This document shows positions 22,818 through 32,850 of a DNA stretch of 64,000 bases, piece by piece (position 1 is the stretch's first letter; each line of letters starts with the position of its first letter). The notes beneath the pieces are model-generated. The model ran no database searches. It worked only from the letters and a program-made list of their open reading frames with translations, and had not been told where the DNA came from. Position numbers and translations under genes: made by a program. Location of the stretch: positions 104,274 through 168,273 of the forward strand of contig NZ_JAUSOO010000133.1 of the NCBI RefSeq assembly GCF_030656115.1, written 5' to 3'. The DNA is from Hydrogenophaga sp. Lineage in GTDB: Bacteria > Pseudomonadota > Gammaproteobacteria > Burkholderiales > Burkholderiaceae_C.

Positions 22818-25679
22818 ATGGTGCCGTGGTGGGGGCAGCGGTTGGTGGGTTTGCTGTTGTTGTTGTGTGCCCTGCTGCTGGCGCCAGCAGCAACGTTCGC
22901 GTCGCCTGTTTCTTGGCGCAGCATGGCCTTTTTTTACGGTGCCGACATTCCTTGGGAGACATTGGGCGGTTTTGACGCCGTGGTGGTCGAGCCTGACCAT
23001 GTAGACGGGGCTGGCTGGGCGCAGCGCCTGAACCCGCAAGCCGATGTGGTGGCATATATTGCGCTGGGCGAGGTGCAACCCTCGCGTTCTTATTTCAAAG
23101 ATATCCCGTCGGCCTGGTTGCTGGGAGAGAACCGGGGGTGGGGTTCGCGCGTTGTTGATCAAGCAGCGCCCGACTGGCCCGCTTTTTTCGTCGAACGTGT
23201 TGTGGGTCCTTTGTGGGCCAGGGGCTTTCGCAGTTTCTTTCTGGACACGCTCGATTCCTATCAACTTGTAGCACGCACGCCTGAAGCGCGCACGGCCCAG
23301 GAAGCCGGCATGGTGCGTGCAGTGCGCTTGCTCAGGCAGCGCTACCCGCAGGCACAACTGGTGTTCAACCGGGGTTTTGAAATTTTGCCCGAGTTGCACG
23401 CGGAGGTGAGTGCGTTGGTGGTTGAGTCGATGTACCAAGGCTGGAGCGCCGAGCGTCAAGCCTATCAAGGGGTTCCTGAGGCCGATCGACGCTGGTTGTT
23501 GCCGCATCTGCTGCGCGCCCGAGACGAATGGCGGCTGCCCGTGGTGGTCATTGATTACGCGCCGCCCGAGCGCCGAGATCAGGCGCGTGAATTGGCTCGC
23601 CGTATTCAGGGCGACGGTTTCATTCCTTATGTCGGTGTACCGTCGCTGGATGCTGTGGGCGTTGGCCCGCTGGAGGTGGCGCCGCGCGAGGTGCTGGCCT
23701 TGCACGACCAGCGAGGCGGCTGGGATGCAATTTCTCAACACGAGATTCATCGATTGGGCGAGATGCCCTTTAACTATTGGGGCCTGAGTCACAGTTATGT
23801 GGCCTTGCACGATGGTGTTGGCATGGCGCGTGTGGCAGCACAACCGTTGGCTGGACGCTATGCAGCGGTGCTGGTGTGGGCTGGTGTGGCTGACATGGCG
23901 GGTCATGCTGCGTTGGGGCAGGTGGTCAAGGCTGCGCTGGCTCAAGGTGTACCGTTGTTGTTCATGGGTGAGCTGCCCGAAGCGCCTGATTGGCAGCGCT
24001 GGGGCCTGGGCGGTTGGGTTGAGCCCGACGAAGATCCGCCGACGCCCTGGGCCTGGTCGCGGCCAGACGGATCCGCACCGTTTGAGTTCGAACCCGAGGT
24101 ACCGGAGCAGTGGCTCGGTGGTAGTCAGGCGCCAGAGGGCTCGACTGTCTGGCTGCGCCTGAACGGGGGCGAAGCAGGCACCGATGTGGTGGCTGTCACC
24201 CCCTGGGGTGGTTTTGCGCTTGACGAGGTCCAGATCCGCCGTCTTCCAGGCAACATGGGTGAGCGCTGGGCCATCGATCCGATCGCTTTTGTAGCGGCTG
24301 CATTGCGCCTGCCTCCGGACTGGCCGGTGCCTGAGCTCACCACCGCCGCCGGACGTCGGCTCGCGCTGATCCACCACGACGGTGACGGATTTGCCAACCG
24401 CGCCGAGCTACCAGGCGCGCCACTTGCCAGCGAGGTGATGTACGAGCAGTTTTTGCAGCGCTACCGCCTACCCACCACGGTGTCTTTTATCGAGGGCGAG
24501 GTTTCGCCACAGGGGCTGTTTGCGGCGCTGGCGCCGCAGCTCAAAGCGGTGGCCCGCCGAATGGCAGCGTTGCCCCATGTGCAGCTTGCGACCCACACCT
24601 GGGGTCACCCTTTCTTTTGGGGCGCATTGGAGCGGGGCGAGCAGGCCGACCGTGGCTATGGTGTGGCGCTGCGCCTACCGGGGTACAGCTTTGACGTGGA
24701 GCGTGAGATCGTCGGTTCGGCCCGCTTCATTGAGCGGGAGTTGGCACCACCGGGTAAACGGGTACGCATGTTGTTGTGGAGTGGAGACACCAACCCGCTG
24801 GAGGCACCGCTGGCGACCGCCGCAGGCGCGGGCTTGCTTAATATGAACGGTGGCAATACTTGGCCGACAATGCAGGAAAACACGCTTACGCTGGTATCGC
24901 CGCATGCGATGCGCAAAGGTTCCTGGCTGCAGGTGTACGCGCCGATGCAGAACGAAAACGTCTACACCAACCTCTGGACTGGGCCTTACTATGGCTTTTC
25001 GAGGTTGCTGGAAACCATTGCGTTGACGGAGTCGCCGCGCCGCCTTAAGGCGGTCAACCTTTATTACCACACGTATTTGTTTTCCAAACCGGCTGGCGTG
25101 GCTTCGGCTCACCAACTCTACCGGTGGATTGAAACGGAGCACGCTTCCGGGCGGATCGGTTTGGTGCATGCGACCGACTACGCGCAGCGCGTGATTGATG
25201 CGCGTCGCAGTACCGCCGCGCGGGCGCTGGATGGCTCAGGCTGGCAACTGCGCTCGGCCGGCATTCTTCGGCAATGGCGCCAGACTGGGTTGGCGCCTGA
25301 GCCACAGGTGGATCCCGCACTCGGTTTGGTTGGCCATCTGGCGCAGGCTGGGGTGCGCTACCTGCATCTGGGTGCTTCCGAAGCGTGGCTGCGACCCACC
25401 ACCGGCACCGAGCTGGTGCCGCGTCTGGTTTCGGCCAACACCGAGGTGCGTTCGCTGCAGCGCCTGCTGCCTGGTACCTGGCGACTGGCCTACGAGGCCC
25501 TGATGCCGTTGCAGGCCTTATGGTGGTTGCCACCGGGTTGTCGCCTGGAAGTGGCTGCGCCGTTGATCGCTGAACCGTTGCCTGATGGTCTCTGGCGTGT
25601 GCGTGATCGTGCGCAACCTGTGAACCAAGCCTATGAGACACCTCGGTCGCACGCCGTCGATCTCCGTTGCACCGGGTGA
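22818..25679 (+). CDS. pelA: Pel polysaccharide deacetylase/hydrolase PelA
   Basis: This 953-residue periplasmic enzyme is close in length to P. aeruginosa PelA (948). A signal peptide (VPWWGQRLVGLLLLLCALLL) leads into a GH114-type TIM barrel (about residues 30-290) with an acidic candidate in VVESMYQGW. A middle region follows, then a polysaccharide deacetylase domain with the metal triad in HHDGDGF (Asp521, Asp523) and HTWGHPFFW (His593, His597). It deacetylates the nascent GalNAc-rich Pel chain and can cleave it. I choose the ATG at 22818 because it begins the signal peptide. An in-frame ATG at 22698 would add 40 residues. Confidence 0.93.
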   Translation: MVPWWGQRLVGLLLLLCALLLAPAATFASPVSWRSMAFFYGADIPWETLGGFDAVVVEPDHVDGAGWAQRLNPQADVVAYIALGEVQPSRSYFKDIPSAWLLGENRGWGSRVVDQAAPDWPAFFVERVVGPLWARGFRSFFLDTLDSYQLVARTPEARTAQEAGMVRAVRLLRQRYPQAQLVFNRGFEILPELHAEVSALVVESMYQGWSAERQAYQGVPEADRRWLLPHLLRARDEWRLPVVVIDYAPPERRDQARELARRIQGDGFIPYVGVPSLDAVGVGPLEVAPREVLALHDQRGGWDAISQHEIHRLGEMPFNYWGLSHSYVALHDGVGMARVAAQPLAGRYAAVLVWAGVADMAGHAALGQVVKAALAQGVPLLFMGELPEAPDWQRWGLGGWVEPDEDPPTPWAWSRPDGSAPFEFEPEVPEQWLGGSQAPEGSTVWLRLNGGEAGTDVVAVTPWGGFALDEVQIRRLPGNMGERWAIDPIAFVAAALRLPPDWPVPELTTAAGRRLALIHHDGDGFANRAELPGAPLASEVMYEQFLQRYRLPTTVSFIEGEVSPQGLFAALAPQLKAVARRMAALPHVQLATHTWGHPFFWGALERGEQADRGYGVALRLPGYSFDVEREIVGSARFIERELAPPGKRVRMLLWSGDTNPLEAPLATAAGAGLLNMNGGNTWPTMQENTLTLVSPHAMRKGSWLQVYAPMQNENVYTNLWTGPYYGFSRLLETIALTESPRRLKAVNLYYHTYLFSKPAGVASAHQLYRWIETEHASGRIGLVHATDYAQRVIDARRSTAARALDGSGWQLRSAGILRQWRQTGLAPEPQVDPALGLVGHLAQAGVRYLHLGASEAWLRPTTGTELVPRLVSANTEVRSLQRLLPGTWRLAYEALMPLQALWWLPPGCRLEVAAPLIAEPLPDGLWRVRDRAQPVNQAYETPRSHAVDLRCTG

Positions 25680-28600
25680 CCCGGGCCGGCTCAAGCCGGT
25701 GCCGCTGGTTGCGTGGTTGGGTCTGGTGGTGGCATCAGTGGCCGCGTTGGTGTTGGTGTTTCCCAAGGGGACTCTGCACGATTACATCCGGCGTGAAGCC
25801 GCCGCCGGGCGCGCTACCTTGGTGCTGGAATACCTGCGAGTGCTGATTCCGACCGAACCGGATAACTGGGAGTTGCACCTGTTGCTGGCCGAGCGCCAGG
25901 CGATGGAGTTGCGCTGGGACGAAGCCGCACGAGCGCTGGCGCTGGCGACACGGTTGGCCCCGCCGGAACCCGAGGCGCAGGTGCGACTGGCCGCGTTGGA
26001 GGCGCAGGTCTGGCGGGGCCGCCTAAAGTCTGCACGCGAGGCCATGGGCAGGGGCGATGCGGGTGTGTTGCAGGCGCTGGTAGCGACCCAGGGTCGGACG
26101 CTGCAGCAGGCGCTGGCGCAAGCGCAGACCTTGGCCGCTTGGCAGGCCGCCCGGCAGGCTCTGCGTGCAGCGTTGGCCGAGATAGAGTCCGACCTGCCCG
26201 AGCTGGCTGCCGAGTGGCGTGCGGCGCTGTCCAATGTGGCCCCGCGCTTGACTGGGTTGCGTTTTGCTCAGGCCAGCGACGCGGTCGAGGCCGCACGGCT
26301 GGCCTTGTCCGAGGGCGATGCTGGCGTTGCTGCCGAACTGTATTCGCGAGCGCTTGCTTTGTGCGGGCAGCAGGCCGCCTGTTTGGTGCACTGGCGTGCG
26401 GCGGTGGCCAACCGCTTGGCCAGCGGAGAGCCTCAGGCCGCCTGGCCTTGGGCGCGTGAAATTCTGGGTGAACCCGCAGCTTACGGTGAGCCCAACTTGG
26501 GCTGGGAGCTGGCACGGGTGGCCGCTGCCGCAGGCCAGCCCCGCGCTGCCGCGACCGAGCTGAAGCTGTTCTGGCCCGACGATGCGGCGCTGGCACTGTG
26601 GGCACCTCGGGCCACTGCCGATGACTGGGCCTTGGCGTGGCAGCTCAGTGCCGGTGGTGGAGACCTTGTGTTGGCCGAACGTGTAGCTGCTCAAGCGCTG
26701 GCCAGTGGCCAGCCGCCACTGTGGGGCGAACGCCTGGCGCAGGTGCGTGAATGGACGGGGCGGCCGCAGGCGGCGCTTGAAGCTTGGCTTGCGCAATGGC
26801 ATCGCGCTGGCAGCGAGCAGGCTTTTGTACACGTGCAGCGCTTGGGGTCCATGCTCTACGACGACCAGGCTTTGCTGGATGCCTGGCGTCTGCGCCAGCA
26901 GCGGCGGCCATTGGACGATGTGGTCCTGCGGCAGTTGGTGGCACTCTATGAACGCGTGGGCAACCCCGAGCAGGCGTTGGCGCTGATGGACGATCGGCTG
27001 GTGCGGGCCCGTGGTGCTGACGACGCACCCGTCTGGCAGCTGGAAATGGCCGAGCTGCTGGTGCGCATGGGCCAGACGCCGCGCGCGCTCATCAAGTACG
27101 ACTTGGCGCTGCCGGGTGGTCTCACCCAGGTTCAAGCTCTGGCGGCGGCGCGCGTTGCGTTGTGGGTCAATGATGCCGAGAGGGCCCTGCGTTACCTGAA
27201 GGCCGCTGACGATGGCGCCGAGGTCCAAGAAAATAACGCCGAGTTCGTTGGGCTGCTGGCCGACGTGGCGTGGGACCGAAGCGAACTCGATCTCGCGAGC
27301 GCCGCGCTGGCCCGGCTGGTTGCGCAGGGACGCGAAGCGCCCTACCAGGCGGTGCGCTGGCTGATGCGAATGGCCAAGGCGGAAAATCCGCGCTGGCTGA
27401 CCGAGTCGGCACTTTTGTCTCAGCGCCATCCCCGTGAGGCTTCTGTGCGTGCGCAGTGGCAGGCAGCGGTGTTTTCCTTGGGCACACGCGCTGAATGGAC
27501 GGCATTCTGGACCGCACAGACGCCGGCGGTGCAGGCGCAACTTGGGCGTGATGCTGCGTTTTTGGCTGCACGCGCCTGGTTCTGGCAGCGCTTGGGCGAT
27601 GGTTTGCGCGCAGTGACTGACATGGAGGCCGCCGCTACGCTGCGCCCGCGCGATCGTGGGTTGATGAGCGGGCTGTTGTGGATGTTGATCGATGGACGCG
27701 ACCGCGCCGGGCTGCGCCAGTGGCTACCGCGTGCGCAGGCCCTGCTGGGCGGGCGTGACGCCGAATTGCGTGAGGCCATGATCGCCGGCTGGTTGCAGCA
27801 GCGCGAACCAGCGCGTGCGCTGGCGCTCATGCAGCCGCAACTGGTCAATCGCCGCAACGACCCGCTCTGGTTGTTGGGCTACGCAGACGCGCTCTACCAG
27901 AGCGGGCGCGAGGCACAGTCACAGCGGTTGCGGCGCCACGCTTTTGCCCTGCTGCGCACGCGGTTGCCTGCGCCAGGTACGCCGCTGGTGGCGCGGGGTG
28001 GAGACGCTGCCAACGAAGCCGCCCGCCAGCGCTTGCTGGCCTGGCTCGGGTTGGCTGCCAACGAAGCCCAACCGGCCGAGCGCCGCCAGGCCTGGGCATT
28101 GCTGCTGGCTGAGGCGCGCGCAGTACGCGACTGGCATGCCCCGCAGGCTACGCCGCTGCGCGAGATGTTGGGTTTGTGGCTGCTGGCCAGCGAGCAGCCC
28201 GAACTGGCCCGCGCCTGGCTGTGGCGGCAACACGCCTGGCAGTTGGCAACGCCCGCTTATCAGGGTTTTGCCGCTGCGCTGCAGCAGGAAGACACCGCCG
28301 AACTCGCCACTTTGCTTGATGAGGTTGCGCTACGCGCTGCGCGTGCCGATCGGGGCCTGCGCGGCAGCCGTGACGCAGCCACCGAGCCGCAGACGGGTGG
28401 TGCACCGGTTGACAGCGGAACTCCGTCATCCCCATCAAGCGTGCGGCGGGTGGGGGGTAAGGTGGCCGGTCCTGCTGGTGAGACCGATCCCAAGGATCTG
28501 CTGAGCGCGCTGCGCCGCCTCGACCGCCTGCAAGAGGCTGCGCGCGAGGGCAACGAGATGGCTCAGCGCCTGCCCGAGGGGTTGCCAGAAGATGTGGCCT

Positions 28601-29556
28601 TGCTGTTGCAGCAAGACTTGGTGGTGCGAGCCAACCGGGTGCGTGTCACCGTGGCCGAGCGGCCCACGCAACAACTCGATATTCAAGCCCAGCAAGCCTG
28701 GGGCCGAGTGCACTTGGACAGCGGCCTGCGGCTGGAGTGGTCGCTTGATGCACGCCGCGTGCGAAGCGCCGACCCGAACGTGTTGCGCACCGAGGGCCAC
28801 ACGATACAGCGTGACGTTTCTTTGGACCTGCATTGGGCCAATGCCAACGGTCATTGGCAGATTGGTGCAGGGGCGCTGCAGGGGCCGGCGGCACATGCGA
28901 CCATACGGTTGCGCTGGGAGCGCCAGCTCAACCCAGGTGCGGTGCTGGCTCTTGAGGCTGCCTTGGCCGAGCGCAGCCAGGAAAGCGAGGCCTTGCGCGC
29001 AGCCGGTCGGCAAGATCGGTTACAAGCTACGCTGAATCTGCGCCCGACGCAGCAGATCGACCTTTCGACCGAGCTGCAGTGGTTGCGCCTGTCCAGCGCA
29101 TGGGGCCGTTACCAGGGCCAGGCCGTGCACTGGCGCAGTGGTGCTTATTACTATCCGCACCGCGATCCCATGGACTGGCGCCTGGGTTTGCAGCTGCAAT
29201 GGAGCCGCACGCGCGCTGATGGCAGACCCGATCCGCGCGCGTCTTGGTTGCTGCCCAGCGGCGTTGCGCCATCCCCCAGCGACTTTGTGGGGCGGGGTGC
29301 CTTGGGCGTGCGGCTGAGCACTGGTTGGGGTCTGGGTCACGAGTCGTCGGAGCTTTATCGGCGCGATGTGCGAAGCTGGGCCGAGGCGTCCTGGGCTCGG
29401 TCCAGCACGGGAGACAGCGGCCCTGCGCTGCGTGCTGGCCTGCGCGGCGGGCTGCTCGGGCGCGATCAATGGCACCTGAACTGGCATTGGGACGGCAGTG
29501 GCGCTGGTCGGGCGCGCCGCGAATGGCAGGCGAGTTATGAATTGTTGTTTGACTAA
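25633..29556 (+). CDS. pelB: Pel export outer-membrane protein PelB
   Basis: This 1307-residue protein has an N-terminal membrane anchor (LVAWLGLVVASVAALVLVF), a very long TPR superhelix (about residues 45-900) and a C-terminal region of alternating strands (about 985-1307). The C-terminal region ends in a typical outer-membrane barrel strand (EWQASYELLFD). PelB's TPRs bind PelA and guide Pel to its own porin. It is about 110 residues longer than the P. aeruginosa protein. Part of the excess is a Gly/Ser/Pro/Thr-rich linker (near 28360-28490) between TPRs and barrel. The start overlaps pelA by 47 bases. Confidence 0.92.
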   Translation: MRHLGRTPSISVAPGDPGRLKPVPLVAWLGLVVASVAALVLVFPKGTLHDYIRREAAAGRATLVLEYLRVLIPTEPDNWELHLLLAERQAMELRWDEAARALALATRLAPPEPEAQVRLAALEAQVWRGRLKSAREAMGRGDAGVLQALVATQGRTLQQALAQAQTLAAWQAARQALRAALAEIESDLPELAAEWRAALSNVAPRLTGLRFAQASDAVEAARLALSEGDAGVAAELYSRALALCGQQAACLVHWRAAVANRLASGEPQAAWPWAREILGEPAAYGEPNLGWELARVAAAAGQPRAAATELKLFWPDDAALALWAPRATADDWALAWQLSAGGGDLVLAERVAAQALASGQPPLWGERLAQVREWTGRPQAALEAWLAQWHRAGSEQAFVHVQRLGSMLYDDQALLDAWRLRQQRRPLDDVVLRQLVALYERVGNPEQALALMDDRLVRARGADDAPVWQLEMAELLVRMGQTPRALIKYDLALPGGLTQVQALAAARVALWVNDAERALRYLKAADDGAEVQENNAEFVGLLADVAWDRSELDLASAALARLVAQGREAPYQAVRWLMRMAKAENPRWLTESALLSQRHPREASVRAQWQAAVFSLGTRAEWTAFWTAQTPAVQAQLGRDAAFLAARAWFWQRLGDGLRAVTDMEAAATLRPRDRGLMSGLLWMLIDGRDRAGLRQWLPRAQALLGGRDAELREAMIAGWLQQREPARALALMQPQLVNRRNDPLWLLGYADALYQSGREAQSQRLRRHAFALLRTRLPAPGTPLVARGGDAANEAARQRLLAWLGLAANEAQPAERRQAWALLLAEARAVRDWHAPQATPLREMLGLWLLASEQPELARAWLWRQHAWQLATPAYQGFAAALQQEDTAELATLLDEVALRAARADRGLRGSRDAATEPQTGGAPVDSGTPSSPSSVRRVGGKVAGPAGETDPKDLLSALRRLDRLQEAAREGNEMAQRLPEGLPEDVALLLQQDLVVRANRVRVTVAERPTQQLDIQAQQAWGRVHLDSGLRLEWSLDARRVRSADPNVLRTEGHTIQRDVSLDLHWANANGHWQIGAGALQGPAAHATIRLRWERQLNPGAVLALEAALAERSQESEALRAAGRQDRLQATLNLRPTQQIDLSTELQWLRLSSAWGRYQGQAVHWRSGAYYYPHRDPMDWRLGLQLQWSRTRADGRPDPRASWLLPSGVAPSPSDFVGRGALGVRLSTGWGLGHESSELYRRDVRSWAEASWARSSTGDSGPALRAGLRGGLLGRDQWHLNWHWDGSGAGRARREWQASYELLFD

Positions 29557-29570
29557 GGAGATACAGCACG

Positions 29571-30152
29571 ATGCAAACACCCGAAAATACGATACGCCGC
29601 CGCCCGTTTTGCCGGCTGTTCCTGGCCGTGGGGTTGGCTCCACTGGCCGCTTGTCAGGCACTTACGCCGGGTTCTTCGGTGCAGGTCGGTGAGGTCTTTG
29701 GCCCACTGCCTGCCGACGCCGGTGTGGCACTGTTGCCAGTAGCCAACTACACCGACGTGCCGCAGGCCGGTTTGCGCGCACTGTCTTTACTGGAGCCGGC
29801 GCTGCGCCTGCGTGGCGTCCAGCGTCTGTTGCTTTACCCGTCTCGGCTGGGCAATGAGAGCTTGTTCGAGCCGGGCGAACAGAAAGCACAAGAGTCTGCT
29901 TTGACTTGGGCGCGTGAACAGGGTGCGCGGTATGCGGTGCTCGCCGCAGTCAATGAGTGGCGCTACAAGACCGGCATCGACGGTGAGCCGGCGGTGGGTC
30001 TGGCTCTGCAGGTGCGCGACCTTGGCAACGACCAGACCGTCTACGCCGCCAGTGGCGGGCGAACTGGTTGGGCTCGCGAGTCGCTTGCGGCGGTGGCACA
30101 ACAACTCATCCATGAACTGCTCGCTGGCTGGCGTCGGTCTTCGGGTCGCTGA
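29571..30152 (+). CDS. pelC: Pel lipoprotein PelC
   Basis: This 193-residue lipoprotein has a signal with lipobox APLAAC (lipidated Cys28) and a small alpha/beta domain with VALLPVANYTDVPQAG and YAVLAAVNEWRYKTG. In P. aeruginosa PelC forms a dodecameric ring under the outer-membrane PelB barrel that funnels the cationic polymer to the exit. The late GGRTGWARES holds a Trp in the position of the membrane-contacting Trp of the family. A GGAG ribosome binding site precedes the ATG. The stop overlaps the pelD start (TGATG). Confidence 0.9.
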   Translation: MQTPENTIRRRPFCRLFLAVGLAPLAACQALTPGSSVQVGEVFGPLPADAGVALLPVANYTDVPQAGLRALSLLEPALRLRGVQRLLLYPSRLGNESLFEPGEQKAQESALTWAREQGARYAVLAAVNEWRYKTGIDGEPAVGLALQVRDLGNDQTVYAASGGRTGWARESLAAVAQQLIHELLAGWRRSSGR

Positions 30153-31759
30153 TGGGCGAGCCCAATGAAACAGGCGGGACCTCAACGGCCTCTGCGTCAG
30201 ACCTGGCATCAAGCGTTGCACCAGAGGAAAACACCGTCGAGGCGGCACTGTGGCCGAAACCCGAGCCGATGCCTTCCACCTGGACGCAGACGCCGTCGTT
30301 GACGCGTCGCGCTTCTCCGTTGCGCTGGCTGGTTTTGCTGGCGGGAGCCTGGGGCGCGGTACGCCTGCTGCTGATGCACGCCGCTCAGCGGTTCTTCAAA
30401 CGCTACGGACGTTGGCGCCGAGAGTTCGGACGTTGGCTGTTGCTCAAGGGGTCGGCAACGGCCCATGTGCTGGAGGCCTTGGTCATTCCCTGGATCGCTC
30501 TGGTGCTGGGTGCCCAGGCGCGACCGCAAGACCCGTTGTTCAGCGGTGCAGATTTTCCCTGGACTTGGCTTGGGGTGTGGCTGGTGGCGTTGCGCTACGG
30601 TTCGCTCTGGGCCGTGCCCGGGGTGCTGGCCTTTGTGCTGGTGTGGGGTCATGTCAATGGCTGGAACTGGGCTGCGTGGCCGCGCGCGTATTTTTTGGGT
30701 GGTGCGCTCACCACACTGCTCATTGGTGAGTTCACTTCTATGTGGCGTTCGCGCGCGACCGCTTACGCCGATATGCGCCAGGAACTGGAACACAACACCC
30801 AGGTACTGACCCGTCGGCTCTACCTGATGAAGCTCTCGCACGACGATTTGGAGGCCGAAATCGTTGAGCGCCCGGCCACGTTGCGTGACGCACTGCGCGA
30901 CCTGCGGGCCACCATGAAGCTGCTGACCCGCCACGAGGACGATCCGATCCATGCCTTGCCCGGCGCGGGCAGCATCATGGCTTTTCTGGAGTCGCACTGC
31001 GCGCTCATGCGCGCAGGTATGTACCGCGTGCAATGGAAGGGCGGCTGGCAGTTGGAGGAGGTCGCTCGCCTGGGCCGTACGCGCAACCCGTCAGTACACG
31101 ACCCGCTCTTTGTCGAGTCGCTGCGCTGGGACCGTTTGGTGCACCGCCAGATTGAGCAGGTTGATGATCTGGGCAGCGAGATGTTGGCCGCCTGCGTGTT
31201 GCGCGACGCGACGGGTGAGCCCTACGCGTTGCTGGCGGTGTTCCAGATGCCGCTTCTGTCTCTGACGGAAGACAACCTGCGCAAGCTCGGGGTGCTGTTC
31301 GAGTCTTATGGCGACTACCTGCATATCCTCGACCGCATTGGTAGCCTGGGGGCTGAGTTGCCCGAGGTGCCGCGTGAGTTGCTCGGTGAGTGTGAAAGCT
31401 GGATTCGGTTGGGCCAGCGCCATGGAGAGGTCAGCCAGTTGGTGGTCTGGCGCGCCCGCAGTGACGACGCCGAGTTGGCCGAGCAGGCGCTGCTGACTCT
31501 GCTGGAACGCCATGCGGTCGGCGCCAACGCCTGGGTCTGGCCGCCTGGCGCCCAAGGGGCTGAGCTGCGGTGCGTGGTGGTGGTGCTGGGCCTGGCCGAC
31601 GCCTCGGCCATGCGTGGCTATGCGCGGCGCTTGCGTGGTGAAGTTGAGCAACTGTTGGGCGAGGAGGGGGTACGCACTTTGCGTCACCGCGCCCGCCCAC
31701 TCGACAGCGCCGATGCGCTGCGTTGGCTGCGCGACGAGCTGAAGGAGCCAGCGCCATGA
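30152..31759 (+). CDS. pelD: Pel c-di-GMP receptor PelD
   Basis: This 535-residue inner-membrane protein has an approximately 55-residue Ser/Thr/Pro-rich cytoplasmic extension and four likely membrane helices (about residues 60-200). A coiled coil, a GAF domain (about 245-390) and a degenerate GGDEF domain (about 425-530) follow. PelD activates Pel synthesis when c-di-GMP binds an RxxD inhibitory-type site. Here Arg436-Ser-Asp-Asp439 provides RxxD at the start of the GGDEF-like part. The catalytic GGDEF sequence itself is absent, as in known PelD. It is coupled to pelC and pelE. Confidence 0.92.
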   Translation: MGEPNETGGTSTASASDLASSVAPEENTVEAALWPKPEPMPSTWTQTPSLTRRASPLRWLVLLAGAWGAVRLLLMHAAQRFFKRYGRWRREFGRWLLLKGSATAHVLEALVIPWIALVLGAQARPQDPLFSGADFPWTWLGVWLVALRYGSLWAVPGVLAFVLVWGHVNGWNWAAWPRAYFLGGALTTLLIGEFTSMWRSRATAYADMRQELEHNTQVLTRRLYLMKLSHDDLEAEIVERPATLRDALRDLRATMKLLTRHEDDPIHALPGAGSIMAFLESHCALMRAGMYRVQWKGGWQLEEVARLGRTRNPSVHDPLFVESLRWDRLVHRQIEQVDDLGSEMLAACVLRDATGEPYALLAVFQMPLLSLTEDNLRKLGVLFESYGDYLHILDRIGSLGAELPEVPRELLGECESWIRLGQRHGEVSQLVVWRARSDDAELAEQALLTLLERHAVGANAWVWPPGAQGAELRCVVVVLGLADASAMRGYARRLRGEVEQLLGEEGVRTLRHRARPLDSADALRWLRDELKEPAP

Positions 31760-32793
31760 TGCAGAACAAGGTCTTCTGGAGCGCGCTGATGGCCGAAATC
31801 CAGGCGGGGTTGGCGCTGTGGGCCGATCCCGGAGCCTACGGTGCGTGGATTGCGCTGGGTGCGCACGCCACGGCCGCTGGCCTGTTTGCTCTGGCGGCCT
31901 GGCGCTTGGCGCCTATGTCCTACCGCCAGCCCAAACTGCTGGTGCTGGCCATGCTGGCCAGCACCGGTTTCTTCATTCCTCTGGGGGGGCTGTTCATGGC
32001 CCTGGCGCTGTGGGTGGCCCACCGCCACCCCAAGGTGCTGGAGACAAAGGTGGGTCAGCCCATCAGGCCTTTCGAGTTTGTGGCGCTTGACGGCAGTGGG
32101 CAGTCGCTGAGCATGCTGCGCTTGCGCGATGCGCGACGCGCGCTATCGGGACACCAGCTCTCGGTCGATGAGCGGCTGCGTCTCTTGCTGGCGATGCAAC
32201 ACGTCTCACCGCGTGCCGTGGTGCCGCTGCTGCAAGACCTGCTGGGAGATCCGGTCGAAGACATTCGCTTGCTGGCCTACAGCATGCTAGACAACTGGGA
32301 GAAAACCAGTTCCGAGGGCATCATGCGTGCCCAGAAAGCGTTCGAGCACGCCAAAAATTCCAACGACAAAATGGCTGCGGCGCGCGCGCTGATGAATCTG
32401 GTGGATCTGCTGTGGTGGCAGATCGATGCCGGGCTGGTGCGTGGTGATTTGCGCCGCATGGCGCTGGTGCGCTGCAAGGACCGTTGCGAGAAGCTGCTCA
32501 AAGAGCAGCCGCAGCTGACCCAAGTCTGGCGCGTCTACGTACAGGTGTTGGTGGAGGAGGGCTCGTTCAACGCCGCCCACCGCGCTGTTTACCTCGCCGA
32601 GCGCGCCCGCATGCCGCAGAACTCGCTGCTGCAACTCAAAGCCATTGTGGCCCATGCTCAAGGCGATTGGGTGCGGTTGCGCATCGTTTGTCGCCGTTTC
32701 GACGCGCCCCGCAGCCTGCCTTCGCGTTGGCATGCGGTGGTCGCCTTTTGGTCGCGCCGCCATCCTTTGGCCACCGACATTTTGTTGCCATGA
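31756..32793 (+). CDS. pelE: Pel inner-membrane complex protein PelE
   Basis: This 345-residue protein has two N-terminal membrane helices (about residues 20-45 and 55-85) and a cytoplasmic helical TPR-like region. The latter includes RLRLLLAMQHVSPRAVVPLL, AYSMLDNWEK and QVWRVYVQVLVEEGSFNAAH. PelE bridges PelD, PelF and PelG in the synthase complex. The ATG at 31756 overlaps the pelD stop (ATGA). A second ATG follows directly. Confidence 0.88.
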   Translation: MMQNKVFWSALMAEIQAGLALWADPGAYGAWIALGAHATAAGLFALAAWRLAPMSYRQPKLLVLAMLASTGFFIPLGGLFMALALWVAHRHPKVLETKVGQPIRPFEFVALDGSGQSLSMLRLRDARRALSGHQLSVDERLRLLLAMQHVSPRAVVPLLQDLLGDPVEDIRLLAYSMLDNWEKTSSEGIMRAQKAFEHAKNSNDKMAAARALMNLVDLLWWQIDAGLVRGDLRRMALVRCKDRCEKLLKEQPQLTQVWRVYVQVLVEEGSFNAAHRAVYLAERARMPQNSLLQLKAIVAHAQGDWVRLRIVCRRFDAPRSLPSRWHAVVAFWSRRHPLATDILLP

Positions 32794-32850
32794 GTCCAGG
32801 CCAGCTGCTCCAAAGAGCCTGCCATCCCATTCGCACAACGGAAATGCCCC

